Origin: Owenia fusiformis
Lineage: Eukaryota > Annelida > Polychaeta > Sabellida > Oweniidae
DNA length: 64,000 nucleotides
Assembly: GCA_903813345.2 (NCBI GenBank)
Contig: CAIIXF020000006.1
Coordinates: forward strand, 29,273,936 to 29,337,935
Direction of reading: 5' to 3'
A model generated the notes under the pieces. It saw only the letters and a program-made list of their open reading frames with translations. It did not search any database and was not told the DNA's origin. This document shows, in pieces, positions 1 through 11,225 of the stretch; the stretch's first letter is position 1, and each line of letters opens with the position of its first letter. Both the position numbers and the translations under genes were made by a program.

Positions 1-780
1 TTCAAGAGTCAAAGATGGTTTAGCCTCCAGAGCCTTTGATGAGTTCTGGGAATAGCCTTCAAGAGAAGATGGTACACTTTTCAGATGCAGTGTCTATGAT
101 GGGTAAAGCCCCTAAGAGTCTAAGATAGTACAGCCTCTCCAGAGTCTATTATGGGTATAGTCTCCAAGAGTCTAAGATGGTACAGCCTCTAGAGGCTTAG
201 AGGGTTTAGCCTTAAGTGTTTAATGGGTACATCCTCAATAGTCTACAATGGGTACAGCATCCATAATCTAAGATTCATACAGTTTACAGAGTCTAAGTTG
301 GTACATCTTCTAGAGTCTAAGATGTCAAGAATCGACATTTTGTCACATCTAACACCAATCTGTTATTAATAAATGGGTCTAAGATTGCACAGCCTCTAGA
401 GTCTTAGAGGGTTTAGCCTTTAATGTTTAATGGGTACATCCTCCAGAGTCTACAATGGGTACAGCATCCATAATCTAAGATTGATACAGCCTACAGAGTC
501 TAAGTTGGTACATCTTCTAGAGTCTTAGATGTCAGGAATCACCATTTAGTCACATATAACACCAAGCTGAGATAAATAAATGGGTCTAAGATGGCACAGT
601 CTCTAGAGTCTTAGAGGGTTTAGCCTCTAATGTTTAATGGTATATCCTCCAAAGTCTACAATGGGCACAGCATTCATAATCTAAGATTGATACAGCCTAC
701 AGAGTCTAAGTTGGTACATCTTCTAGAGTCTTAGATGTTACATATAACACCAATATGTGTTTAATAAATGGGTCAGGAAA
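1..780. repeat. Degenerate tandem repeat with higher-order period
   Basis: The region is built from short variants of a motif like gagtctaagatggtacagcc, about 35-60 bases apart. A longer block of roughly 190-210 bases recurs: gggtctaag appears near 375 and 582, with a related start near 769. No open reading frame or transposase is visible. It runs off the left edge of the window, so its full length is unknown. Confidence 0.8.
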
Positions 781-1746
781 TGCTTTGACAGACTGACGGG
801 CAGACGGACAAACAGAGCAGTATTATAACAAACAGCATTATTAGTTGTGTTAACACAGCAAACGCGTATCAATATCATCCAAACTTGTATTTGTTAAAAA
901 AGATTATACACTAAAACATTTCTTAGGGATGGATGCAACAAACAATTTGTTAAGGTATAAGGATTGCCTGAAATGATCTCTACCCACATCCTATTTACAT
1001 ACATTATCTTGTGTTACTATGGCAACCAATTGACAAAACATGTTTAGACTCACCATACCAGGTAATAACATGTGTATCAATCTGTCAATGAGCCTTGTAA
1101 ATATGATTCTGTAAACATGGAATTATTTTGAAATGTAATAAAAAAGCGCCACGCCCACTTTGTGGTAAATCGCTCAGTAGTTATCAAACATGAATAGAGT
1201 CCAAAGCCAAATATGTCAACCTATTCATAGATTACTAGTAATCATGTTATCTTGTTGTAAACACCTTCAATATGTATTAAGCTCAACTTTGCATTCATTT
1301 TGAAAAATTAAAAATGACGAGCTACCATCCGTTTGTAGAGACACGGTTGATTTATCCTTAATATTTTCAATATTTTGCAGTTCAATTGTGTTGCCATGGT
1401 AACCAATTGTCCAATCAAGATTAAACTTTACATGACTACTAACCAAACATAGATGCATGATCTCTGAAAATTTGAATATGATTGGAGGCACATAACAGAA
1501 AATATAAATGCTTATCATAGTACCCCTCATAAAATAAGATCAGGGGGTACAAATAGTGATTTTTACATGTTTTCCACTACTTAGATTTTTCTAGATTTTT
1601 GATATGTGTTTTAACTCATCAATATGCATTTATTGCACTAGGTTTAATTAGGTGTGCAATTTTTTCATTTATTTTTGATAATTTTACTGGAGTACTTGTA
1701 TATGTTATAACATTTCTCATCTGGAGTTGATTTGACAGAGACAAAG
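781..1746. other. Upstream region of copy A, no gene seen
   Basis: AT-rich sequence between the left-hand tandem repeat and the first secreted-protein gene. The only longer frame, on the - strand at 1,267-1,530, has no recognisable domain. The promoter and 5' UTR of copy A should lie here, but I see no convincing TATA box or initiator. The 20-30 bases before the start codon resemble the same stretch in copy B (15,940-15,965). Confidence 0.4.
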
Positions 1747-4700
1747 ATGATGACAAAGAGCTTGTCACCTGCATTGTTTATGGCAGTGTTGATCATTGGA
1801 ACCTGTAGCCTACCAGTTGATAACAACGCAGACAGTGCAGATGATGTACTGGCACAGTTATTGAAGCAGCGCGAACTTTCAAAGGAAGAAAAGTTAGAGG
1901 TGTTGAAGCAGCGCAAACTTTCCGATGAAGAAAAAGAAGAACTGTTAAAGCTGCTATACGATTTGAAGGTACGTTGGTGCTAATTGTGTTCTTGGTAAAA
2001 GCCAAATCACATCAGAGGAGACGAGTATCACACAGTAATATTTAGATGAATAATTACAAGACAGATGCTTTTCCTGTATGCTTGCTTCCACATATCAGTA
2101 TTTCTTGACTTTGGCATTTACCCTAATTTTACGTGATTTGCATCATGAAGATAAGAATACTTTCCTTAAAAATAATAAAATACACCCTTGTTTTCATTCT
2201 TTCTTTTGAATCACAGAAAACTGGTTTGAACGTTACATTGCACTGCTAGGATAGAAAAATGAGTTCGGCAACAATGGAATAATATACTTACCACTGGGCT
2301 TTTATTTTGGATAAAGACGTATGAATATTTCTATAGATTGCATGTCACTAATCATAAACTAAAATTAGAAAAATGCCCATGAAAGAAGTTGTGAAAGGCC
2401 GAAAGAATGACAGAAATATAAAAGAGTTTTTGATGTAAAAATACAAACTGCAGATGCTTAAACAAGGCATTAGCATGATAAAATGTTACCACCTAGTTGC
2501 TCACAATATACAATCGAATGTCAGATTTTAATTTTTGAGCACTTGTAGCTGGTCCAGAAAAAATTGGTCAATTTGAAGCCAGTTGAAAAATACATTTTTG
2601 ACTTGTTTGGTGGTGGGTTATATCCTTTTTTGAGGTGCTAGCTTTAATGTCCCCGAAATGGTCTCAGATAGTACTTGTTTAATCTCTTGTACTTTTCTCT
2701 GCTGTTGTGTTTTGCTACTCTTGTTGTTTGTAGTTTAAAAGGTCATTGAAGGGCAACTCTCAGATTTGAACTTCTGAGAAATTGTAGATTATTTTGAAAA
2801 GATTGGTCAATTTTAAGCAAGTTGGTAAGAGACCTAATCACCTAATTGACCCTTTTACCACCAGAAGGACATTGAAGGTCAAGCCTTAAATCTAACAATC
2901 AGATGTGAACTCCTGCGAACTTAGAGATGATTTTGAAAGAAAATAGGTCAATTTGAAGCAAGTTGAAAAATACCTTTTTGACCTTTTTTTGCTTTGATAA
3001 GGCCATTGAATGTCAAATCCCTAATCTAATGTCAGATTTGAACTTCTGAGAACTTGTAAATGATTTTGAAAACTGGTCAAATTTGGTCAATTTGAAGCAA
3101 TTTAAAAATACAATTTTGTGTTTTTGTGAACTTGAGAAGGTCAAATCTAAAGTCAGATTTGGATTTCTGAGAACTTAAGAAGTTTTTGAAAAGTTGGTCG
3201 ATTTAAAGCAAGTTGAAAAAATACCTATTTGACATTTTTGACCTTTAGAAGGGCATTGAAGGTCCAATATTACATATATACCAATCAGATGTGAATATAT
3301 ATGATGTGGTATATAAGCAACGGTGTAGCATCATATAGTTTGTTATTTTATGATGGATCAAACATTCCATTCAGGGACTATTCCTCCCCTATAGATTTTA
3401 GGTTTTTGAGGATCAAAGAAAGCATTCTTCCCACTTTAAAACTATGGATAACTTCCAAAATTACCAGTTATAAATGGGATGCCTACGGCATTGAATTCGA
3501 AATTGATGAAAACAATATTATTTAATTAATAATTTTCAAACATGTACATTGTTCATTTTTCTATTTTGAAGGAAGGACCCTCGAAAGAGCTCCTAAGTCT
3601 TATCAAAGAATACAACCTTGAAGGATTGCTTGAAGGCACTGATAGTAACGTTAATGAAACTCCCGAAAAACATGTTTCCAACCACAAGGCACACACAAAG
3701 CATACCAAAAAGAAGAAAAAGACGTCAGCCAATGAAGCATCAAATAAAGTTTTGGATGAAGCACTAGTTATGAAGTCTCTGGAACACATGGCTGGTAAGA
3801 GAAAGACATCTTAATGTTTTTTTTCTCATTTGATCTTAGTAGAGACGTTTCTTTTGCTTGATATGTCATTAAATAGTCGTCCATCTCAGATGATTCCAAT
3901 ATTGTACTGTAATCACATATATTAGAATCGTAATAAGTATTGTTGTTTGTGTAGTCTAGTATATATATGTCATATTTTTAGCTCTTACCGCGTGGTGTGC
4001 TGGTCTGAAGGAGTTAGGACCAAAAATAGATGTCACCGAAGAGGCGTTGAAAAACAGAGTATTGGCTGGTTATATCGAAGGTGCTGTAGAAATTGTTAGC
4101 CGTAATCTGGAAATGATCGGTACGAATAAATGATGACACTTGAATAATGAATAACTACAGTAGATTGTACTTTTGTTCACAAAATAGTGTGTGGCCAATC
4201 TTCTTATCAGTATACAAATCTATCAAAACTTGTATTTCTTATTCTTTATTAATAAGTGCTATAAATATCGTCTCAACAAAAACAATTTAGTATTTGCTTA
4301 ATACAATACTCTCGGTAATTTTCACGAGTTTTGAAAAATCAAATTTCGGCGCTATTAAATTTCGCCGATTTAACTATTTTTTTAGTGCAATAAATATCCT
4401 CTTAACAAACAATTAAGTATATTTGCTAATACGCTTATAATTCGAAAATTTGAATTATTGCAAAATATGAGGCACTGTTGAATATGGTTCATAGTAGAAT
4501 TTAAATTTTCTTGGGAAAATGTGGCATGCTTATCACATGTTATAAAAGTATTTATTCATAAACGCCACAGGAGACAATGAAGGGAGCGCTGAGGGATCTG
4601 CTGAAAATGATGGAAGTGATCGTATCGACGATGATAAAGACATGGATATGTCCAAGATATCGGAAAAGATCTCGAATAAGATGCGTGAGATTTGTACTTC

Positions 4701-5994
4701 TTTGAACAGCCTTGAAGCTATTGGCGCAAAAGTAAGTAGCATTTTTAAATCAAGTAAAAACTCAATGAATCATGCATGCATGCATTCAATTGAAATACCA
4801 TTGTCTTAAGATTTATTTTTTATTCTAATTATTATAAAGCAAACAGTGGCCTAAGTCATTTTCTTTCCTTTACACGATTTTCAATAATTCAACTTATTGT
4901 AAGTGATCCAAGCAAAAAACAGTATTACTCAAAGGGGTAGCCAATTCAAAAGAACAAATGATCACTAAAACTGAATCATGTCAAAAGTTTGAAAGATGTT
5001 ACAAGAAACGTTAACGTTTAGCCCCTCAAGTATTCTAAAAAGGTGTTACAAGTTGATATGTGAAATCTTTTGGAACCATCAAGTCCTTTGAAACTAATTA
5101 CTTTCAGATTGAAGCAGGTGTGGCGAAAAAGAAAATGGTTGACGGTTTGAACGTTGAGACCAGAACCCATGAAAATCAAATTGAAGCTGGTGTGGCGGAA
5201 ACGAAATTAGTCGGTGGTTTGGAAGTTAAGACCAGAAATAGATCTCCAATTTCCAGAAGTTTCAAAGAAGATCAAGGGGCCGGCAGTCTACAGAAGACGG
5301 GGGAAATGGCACACCTAGCCAGGGACGTTGGGTACGAGATCGAGCTTAATAAACTGATTGAAGAACTTAGTGATAGCGCTCGGCCAATAGAGGAGCATAA
5401 GAAGAATGCGCTTGAAAAGAAGAATACGCTTGAAAAGGAGGTACAATTGCTCCGTTTTAATGAAAATCAAAATTCAAAGACAATTTGACTATTTTCTTTC
5501 GAATAACATAAATTCTATCTAACGAAAATGTGTAAGCATTTTCCCAAATAATATTATGAAATGTTAGAGTTTTATTTTCTGTATTGTTTCATTTGACAAG
5601 TTCGCTGTAATGGCACTTTATATGGTATGGCTTGTTTATTGGCTTCATATCACATTGGCGTTGTGCAGTTTTATTTAACATGACATCAAACTTTATTTGG
5701 TATGATTTCATATGACATCAATGTTGTACTTCATTTGCAATTGATATTTATGGTTTCATATTACTTGTGGGATACAAAATATTTGGTATAGTTTTCCTTA
5801 TCATGAGGCTTTCGCAATACATGATCATTTGATTTCATAACAACATTGGTTCTCCTGCACATTTTTTATTGCTACGGGCCGGGTGTTTGAGATACTTAAT
5901 TTGACATTTCTTTGTCTTTTATTTCTAGAAAAACGTTGAGGAACGTATCGAAGAATTACTTTTGAATCGTCTGGCACATTCTAGGAAACAATAA
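1747..5994 (+). CDS. Secreted repeat-family protein, copy A (six exons, about 380 residues)
   Basis: I do not recognise this family. Proposed exons are 1747-1968, 3572-3794, 3982-4119, 4571-4731, 5108-5440 and 5929-5994. Each junction has GT/AG, and the phases (0,1,1,0,0) join to one open frame of 381 codons. Exon 1 starts at tandem ATGs and encodes a signal peptide (hydrophobic core LFMAVLIIGTCS), then a Glu/Lys/Leu-rich helical stretch with two KQR(E/K)LS repeats. Exon 2 ends in a Lys/His-rich tail. Exon 3 holds ALTAWCAGLKEL and exon 4 is acidic, with IDDDKDMDMSKIS. Exon 5 has two diverged copies of the GL.VETRTH-type unit that is expanded in copy B, then a helical segment (EIELNKLIEEL). 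Exon 6 ends LLLNRLAHSRKQ. Secretion is inferred from the N terminus; function is unknown. Exons 1, 5 and 6 match copy B, which supports a real gene. The start could be 1747 or 1750. Confidence 0.72.
2450..3290 (-). mobile_element. Old copy of the GTCACCAC element with CTTCAATGACC-type repeats, in copy A intron 1
   Basis: Read on the - strand this carries the same right end seen at 11,050-11,100 (gtggtaacattttatcatgc-like, then the gccttgttta-like edge). It also has four or five diverged repeats of the unit that fills 9,255-10,990 (ttggtcaatttgaagcaagt read on the + strand). The left terminus with the gtcaccac hairpin is not visible, so the copy is truncated. It lies wholly within intron 1. 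Confidence 0.65.
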
Positions 5995-6524
5995 GTTAAA
6001 AGTGACTGAGCCCGGGATGGTGATGACGCAGATATATCTCATACTCGTTTCCCAGTTTGATTTTTAATTATGAAAACATCATACCTTGGAAATCCAAGAT
6101 GGATATATCTCCTAATTAGATTCAGTGATTTATATAGTATTCACACATAGCTAGGCAAGGTGTGTCCAATACCAGCCAATCAGAACACGCAATTTCACGT
6201 AACTGCATTCCATCAGATAACCAATAATTCACCCAAGGTCACTCCTTCTAGATTATATTGAAACTAATGAACTGAGTTCATATTTGAGTAAAATATCGGC
6301 ACTATTAAATAGTATCATAGGGAATAACAAGCTTCATGTATGTGCTACTGCAGGTCAAATGTTAAAGTGTTGTATGGTTGCCATGATGACAATCCATGAT
6401 ACCAACTGACACAAACAGAAGTGACCTTTGCAAAAGGTCTCCTTGAAATATATTTTTTAGGTCATTTCATATCTTTTAAGTAATTGTATAAAATATTTTG
6501 AAATGTTTGGAAAGAATTGAAGTC
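5995..6524. other. 3' flank of copy A, homologous to the flank of copy B
   Basis: The stretch near 6,105-6,160 (ctcctaatt.gattcagtga) matches 25,305-25,345 after copy B. A second match lies at 7,190-7,225 versus 25,373-25,400. So the duplication that made the two genes extended past the coding end, and 6,160-7,190 contains sequence not present in copy B. No gene is seen. Confidence 0.55.
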
Positions 6525-6690
6525 CATGTACTCAATGCATTGTGGAATGACCATTCTTTTCAGGCGTTGTTTCCTAAAATTAACACTCGATGCAAGCATC
6601 TCGTGCAAATTTTGGAAAGCAACACCTTCAAGGAATAGTAATTCCACATTTCATTGAGTACATGGCTTAAATCCTTAAATACGTTGCTAC
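6525..6690. repeat. Dispersed repeat shared with 14,600-14,745
   Basis: Both places carry caatgc.ttgtgg, then caggcgttgtttcctaaa, then aacaccttcaa, ending in atccttaaata, in the same order and orientation. One copy lies downstream of gene A and the other upstream of gene B. I cannot tell whether it is a small mobile element or a remnant of the segmental duplication. Confidence 0.65.
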
Positions 6691-6699
6691 CTTTTTAAC

Positions 6700-7188
6700 C
6701 CGGACACTGGTGGTCCGCTCGATAACGCTGGTTACCGAAACGGTTCGTCGTTTTGGTAACAAAATGTCGGAACGTCGAAGGTACGATTTTTCTTTTTTCC
6801 TTATTTCACGCGTTGTAGGCAGAATCCCCACGACGTTTTTCTCACAAATGTGTATCAGCATCATATGTTTTAGAAAATGTACATGTTTGTGAAAAAAAGG
6901 TTAAAAGTGCGGATCTCAACTGTTTTTCGAAAAACCGTTTATGTAACTTAAGTGAGGAATTAAATCTATGATTCTGTCGTCTTCTGAACTATTTGTTCGC
7001 AAATATGTACATTTTCTTAAACATATGATACTGACACACGTTTGTCTTAATAAAAATGTCGTGGGAATTCTGCCTACAACGTGTGAAATAAGGTAAAAAG
7101 AAAAATCGTACCTTCGATGTTCCGACATTTTGTTACCAAAACGAACCGTTTCGGTAACCAGCGTAATCGAGTGGATCACCAGTGCCGG
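6700..7188. mobile_element. Snap-back inverted-repeat element (MITE)
   Basis: The arms are about 190 bases and highly complementary: the left begins ccggacactggtggtccgct and the right ends as its near reverse complement. Both contain gtaacaaaatgtcgga and the cgtaggcagaatcccacgac-like core. The loop is about 95 bases. The reading frames here are mirror images produced by the arms, not genes. It interrupts the flank homology between copies A and B, so it inserted after their duplication. Confidence 0.85.
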
Positions 7189-8257
7189 ATGCAGTCAATG
7201 TATCTTTCATTACACGAAATATTGATGGAACGCTGATAGTAATACAGTATTCGTGTTCATATATGATTGCTTCGGGAATGAAGTAAGCTTTGTCTCAAAA
7301 ATAGATACATTAAGGAATTTTGCGGACAAGCATTGTCGTGTAAATCAAGATCAGATCGCAAATTGGGGGTCAAAAATGGTAAAAATGATTTGCCTTATCT
7401 GGTACTTTTGCAAATCTAAATCTGTCATATCTTTTCTCTAGAATCCCCGAATTCCATTAAGTAATGATGTATAGTAAAGATGTTACAGCTGTTTTAAGTT
7501 GTATACCAAGGAGGTAGAATTGGCATGTTGCGGACACTGAATAATAATCACATGCATTCAATAAAGCACATAAAACAATCAGAAATCAAAATACTCCTTG
7601 TTATTATAATTTATCTGATCTACAAAAGAAACAAATACAAGAAAATCATAAGTTCTTTTCATGAACACACCATATATTTAAAAAAAAAAAATATATATCA
7701 AATGCCTTTATTATTGACATTCAAATGGTATTGCATCTTTGACAATATCAATACTTTTCAATCATCATACCATTAACTTATGACCTCAGCAAACATTTAT
7801 CCACAAGTCAATACTTTGTAAAATACCTAATCCTCCGTTTAAGCAACAGTTGAGGAACAATTATCTTTTCAATACAATATAGAATATTTATACAAGAACA
7901 GTACCCAAACGTTGCGGACACTGAATTAGTTCATTAAAGATTCAACTTGTTATATACTAAAAGTTGCCATACCATGTCTGTCATCCAAAATGCCTGATAA
8001 TTTTGTTTTTCTGACACTTTCACTGTCATAATTCAATGATCATTATGATGTAACAGGTATGACAGGTGCAACAAAGGGTATATTTTGGGCCTTTTTCATC
8101 ATTATGAAGGGTCACTCTTGAAAAGTGCATATTTCGATGGTTTGTGAAAAGTGTATAATGTATTTTGTTTCCACATATTTGTTAAACAATGATATAAACT
8201 TCTTTTCTTCTTTGTTTTGCAGGTTATTTTAATGAAATCGGACTACAAAATCCTGAA
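7189..8257. other. No gene seen; short direct repeat
   Basis: AT-rich sequence without a supported gene. gttgcggacactgaat occurs near 7,525 and again near 7,913, bracketing about 390 bases, which could be a small insertion or chance. The beginning (7,190-7,225) matches the 3' flank of copy B. Confidence 0.4.
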
Positions 8258-9086
8258 TTAAGGTACAGCTGGAAAATAACATTTTGGTAAAAATTGCTAT
8301 ACCTGCATATGTTATTTTCTGGTACAAAATTAAGTATGAAGGCATGTGTGTGTTTCCTTGCTTTTTTCAGTAAAGTATCATTACACTGTCTACTTTTAGT
8401 AAACCTGGATACAGGTCAATGGTAGCTCCTGTAGTTGTCTGGAAACTTTGAAAGAAAATTTGGAAAAATAGAAAGTGTGAAATATCAGAATTTCCTGGAG
8501 TTCCCATTGAACTCCTACTATATATTCTTAAAGGAGACAATGCAATGATACTTTCCTGAAAAAAGCAAGGCAATTGACACATGTCTTCATACTTTATTTT
8601 GTACCAGAAAATAACATGTGCTGGTATAGCAATTTTTTACCAAAATGTTACTTTCCAGCTGTACCTTAAGGTCAGGGTGCATGATGGGAAATTTTCTGCA
8701 TTCCTCAATTGAGTCACATGTTATTTTTCAAACAAGAATCACTCCTTCCCTTCATTGTCTATATCTTCCAGTTTTGCACAAAGAGTGCACCTATGTGCCT
8801 AGAAAAGACTTGTGAGAAGAATGTTTTGATAAAGTGTATAAAAAACAAGAAAATTCAGTGAAAAAAATCAGAAAATTTCAGAAATTTTTTTCACTGAATT
8901 TTCTCATTTTTTATACATTTTACAAAACAAACCTTCTCACAAGGCTTTTCTAGGCACAGAAGTGCACTCTTTGTGCAAACTTGGAAGATGTAGACAATGT
9001 GGGGAAGGAGTTATTCATGTTTGAAAAATAACATGTGACTCAATTGAGGAATGCAGAAAATTTCCCAACATGCACCCTGTCCTTAA
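8258..9086. mobile_element. Paired TTAA-flanked hairpin elements, copy 1
   Basis: Two hairpins abut through a shared TTAA. The first (8,262-8,665) begins ggtacagctgg and ends ccagctgtacc; the second (8,670-9,082) begins ggtcagggtgcat and ends atgcaccctgtcc. TTAA stands at 8,258, 8,666 and 9,083. Duplicated TTAA is the target-site signature of piggyBac-type elements. There is no transposase, so these are non-autonomous. The same pair in the same order occurs at 35,619-36,444. Confidence 0.85.
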
Positions 9087-9130
9087 TAGCAACTTTCATA
9101 TATCCTGTCCATCGTTATAGAATTTTTTAT

Positions 9131-11100
9131 GTCACCACCAAAAGTGGTGACATATTGTTATGGTCTCCGTTTTTTTGCGACGGCGTCCGGCGGTTGGTGG
9201 TTGGCGTCCGGCGTCTGTAACAATTTCTTACAACTTCCTATAACTTAACAAATACTGTTTAGACTGACTTCAATTTTTTTCTAAATCATCTACATGTTCT
9301 CAGAAGTTCAAATCTGACTTTAGATTTGACATTTGACCTTCAATGACCTTCTCAAGGTCAAAAAGGTCTTTTTTCAACTTGCTTCAAATTGACTAAATTT
9401 TTTTTCAAAATCATCTACATGTTCTCAGAAATTCAAATCTGACTTTAGATTTGACATTTGACCTTCAAATTTGACTTTAGATTTGACATTTGACCTTCAA
9501 TGACCTTCTCAAGGTCAAAAAAAGGTCAAAAAGGTCTGTTTTCAACTTGCTTCAAATTGACTAAATTTTTTTTTCAAAATCATCTACGTGTTCTCAGAAA
9601 TTCAAATCTGACTTAAGATTTGACTTAAGATTTGACACTTGACCTTCAATGACCTTCTCAAGGTCAAAAAAGGTCTGTTTTCAACTTGCTTCAAATTGAC
9701 TAAAAAAAATTTCAAAATCATCTACGTGTTCTCAGAAATTCAAATCTGACTTAAGATTTGACTTAAGATTTGACATTTGACCTTCAAATGACCTTCTCAA
9801 AGTCAAAAAAGGTCAAAAAGGTCTTTTTTCAACTTGCTTCAAATTGACTAAATTTTTTTTTCAAAATCATCTACATGTTCTCAGAAATTCAAATCTGACT
9901 TTAGATTTGACATTTGACCTTCAATGACCTTCTCAAGGTCAAAAAAGGTCTGTTTTCAACTTGCTTCAAATTGACTAAATTTTTTTTTCAAAATCATCTA
10001 CGTGTTCTCAGAAATTCAAATCTGACTTAAGATTTGACTTAAGATTTGACATTTGACCTTCAATGACCTTCTCAAGGTCAAAAAAGGTCAAAAATGTCTG
10101 TTTTCAACTTGCTTCAAATTGACTAAAAAAAATTTTCAAAATCATCTACGTGTTCTCAGAAATTCAAATCTGACTTAAGATTTGACTTAAGATTTGACAT
10201 TTGACCTTCAATGACCTTCTCAATGTCAAAAAAGGTCAAAAAGGTATTTTTTCACCTTGCTTCAAATTGACTAAATTTTTTTTCAAAATCATCTACATGT
10301 TCTCAGAAATTCAAATATGACTTTAGATTTGACATTTGACCTTCAATGACCTTCTCAAGGTCAAAAAAGGTCAAAAAGGTTTGTTTTCAACTTGCTTCAA
10401 ATTGACTAAAAAAAATTTTCAAAATCATCTACGTGTTCTCAGAAATTCAAATCTGACTTTAGATTTGACTTAAGATTTGACATTTGACCTTCAATGACCT
10501 TCTCAAAGTCAAAAAAGGTCAAAAAGGTCTTTTTTCAACTTACTTCAAATTGACTTAATTTTTTTTTCAAAATCATCTACATGTTCTCAGAAATTCAAAT
10601 ATGACTTTAGATTTGACATTTGACCTTCAATGACCTTCTCAATGTCAAAAAAGGTCAAAAAGGTATTTTTTCATCTTGCTTCAAATTGACTAATTTTTTT
10701 TTCAAAATCATCTACATGTTCTCAGAAATTCAAATATGACTTTAGATTTGACATTTGACCTTCAATGACCTTCTCAAGGTCAAAAAAGGTCAAAAAGGTC
10801 TTTTTTCAACTTGCTTCAAATTGACTAATTTTTTTTTCAAAATCATCTACATGTTCTCAGAAATTCAAATCTGACTTTAGATTTGACATTTGACCTTTAA
10901 TGACCTTCTCAAGGTCAAAAAAGGTCTGTTTTCAACTTGCTTCAAATTGACCAAATTTTTTTTTCAAAATCATCTACATCTTTTCATAAGTTCAAATTTG
11001 ACTTTACAAGTTCTCAGAAATTCAAATCTGACTTAAGTTTGAACTCATAATATTGTGAGCAACTAGGTGGTGACATTTTGTCATGTTAATGCCTTGTTTA
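9131..11100 (+). mobile_element. GTCACCAC element with a satellite-like interior
   Basis: The left end is gtcaccaccaaaagtggtga, itself a hairpin, followed by a tggtctccg and ggcgtccggcg region. The right end is aggtggtgacattttgtc, then atgttaatgccttgttta. About a dozen tandem units of some 125-165 bases fill the middle (see separate entry). Short copies without the array occur elsewhere in the window (44,195; 47,459; 51,350; 54,480; 56,370; 58,262; 63,128), so the array appears to have grown inside one lineage of the element. No transposase is seen. Confidence 0.8.
9255..10990. repeat. Tandem array, about 12 units of 125-165 bp
   Basis: Each unit contains, in order, caaaatcatctacatgttct, cagaaattcaaatctgactt, gatttgacatttgacc, ttcaatgaccttctcaagg, a run of aaggtcaaaa and tttcaacttgcttcaaat. 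Units differ by duplication of the gacttaagatttg segment and in A/T run length. It lies inside the GTCACCAC element and is non-coding. Confidence 0.9.
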
Positions 11101-11225
11101 TTTTATGCTTTCATACATTGAATACCCCAGGACTTCAACATAAATACACTTTCAACAACTGCAAAAGCACATTAAAAGCTTAAATATATACTAGTTCAGA
11201 AATTAACAAGACACACAGTGATAAA

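Noticed and set aside
1267-1530. 87-residue - strand frame as a gene
   Set aside because: Sequence looks compositionally like its AT-rich surroundings and has no recognisable motif or splice partner.
3301-3525. 74-residue frame in copy A intron 1 as an extra exon
   Set aside because: No good acceptor before it, no match in copy B, and it is not needed for a continuous frame.
6710-7179. Two similar frames (SITLVTETV...) as a gene pair
   Set aside because: They are the two arms of one snap-back element read in opposite directions.
9131-11100. CRISPR array
   Set aside because: Units are directly repeated without unique spacers of constant length, and the context is clearly eukaryotic.
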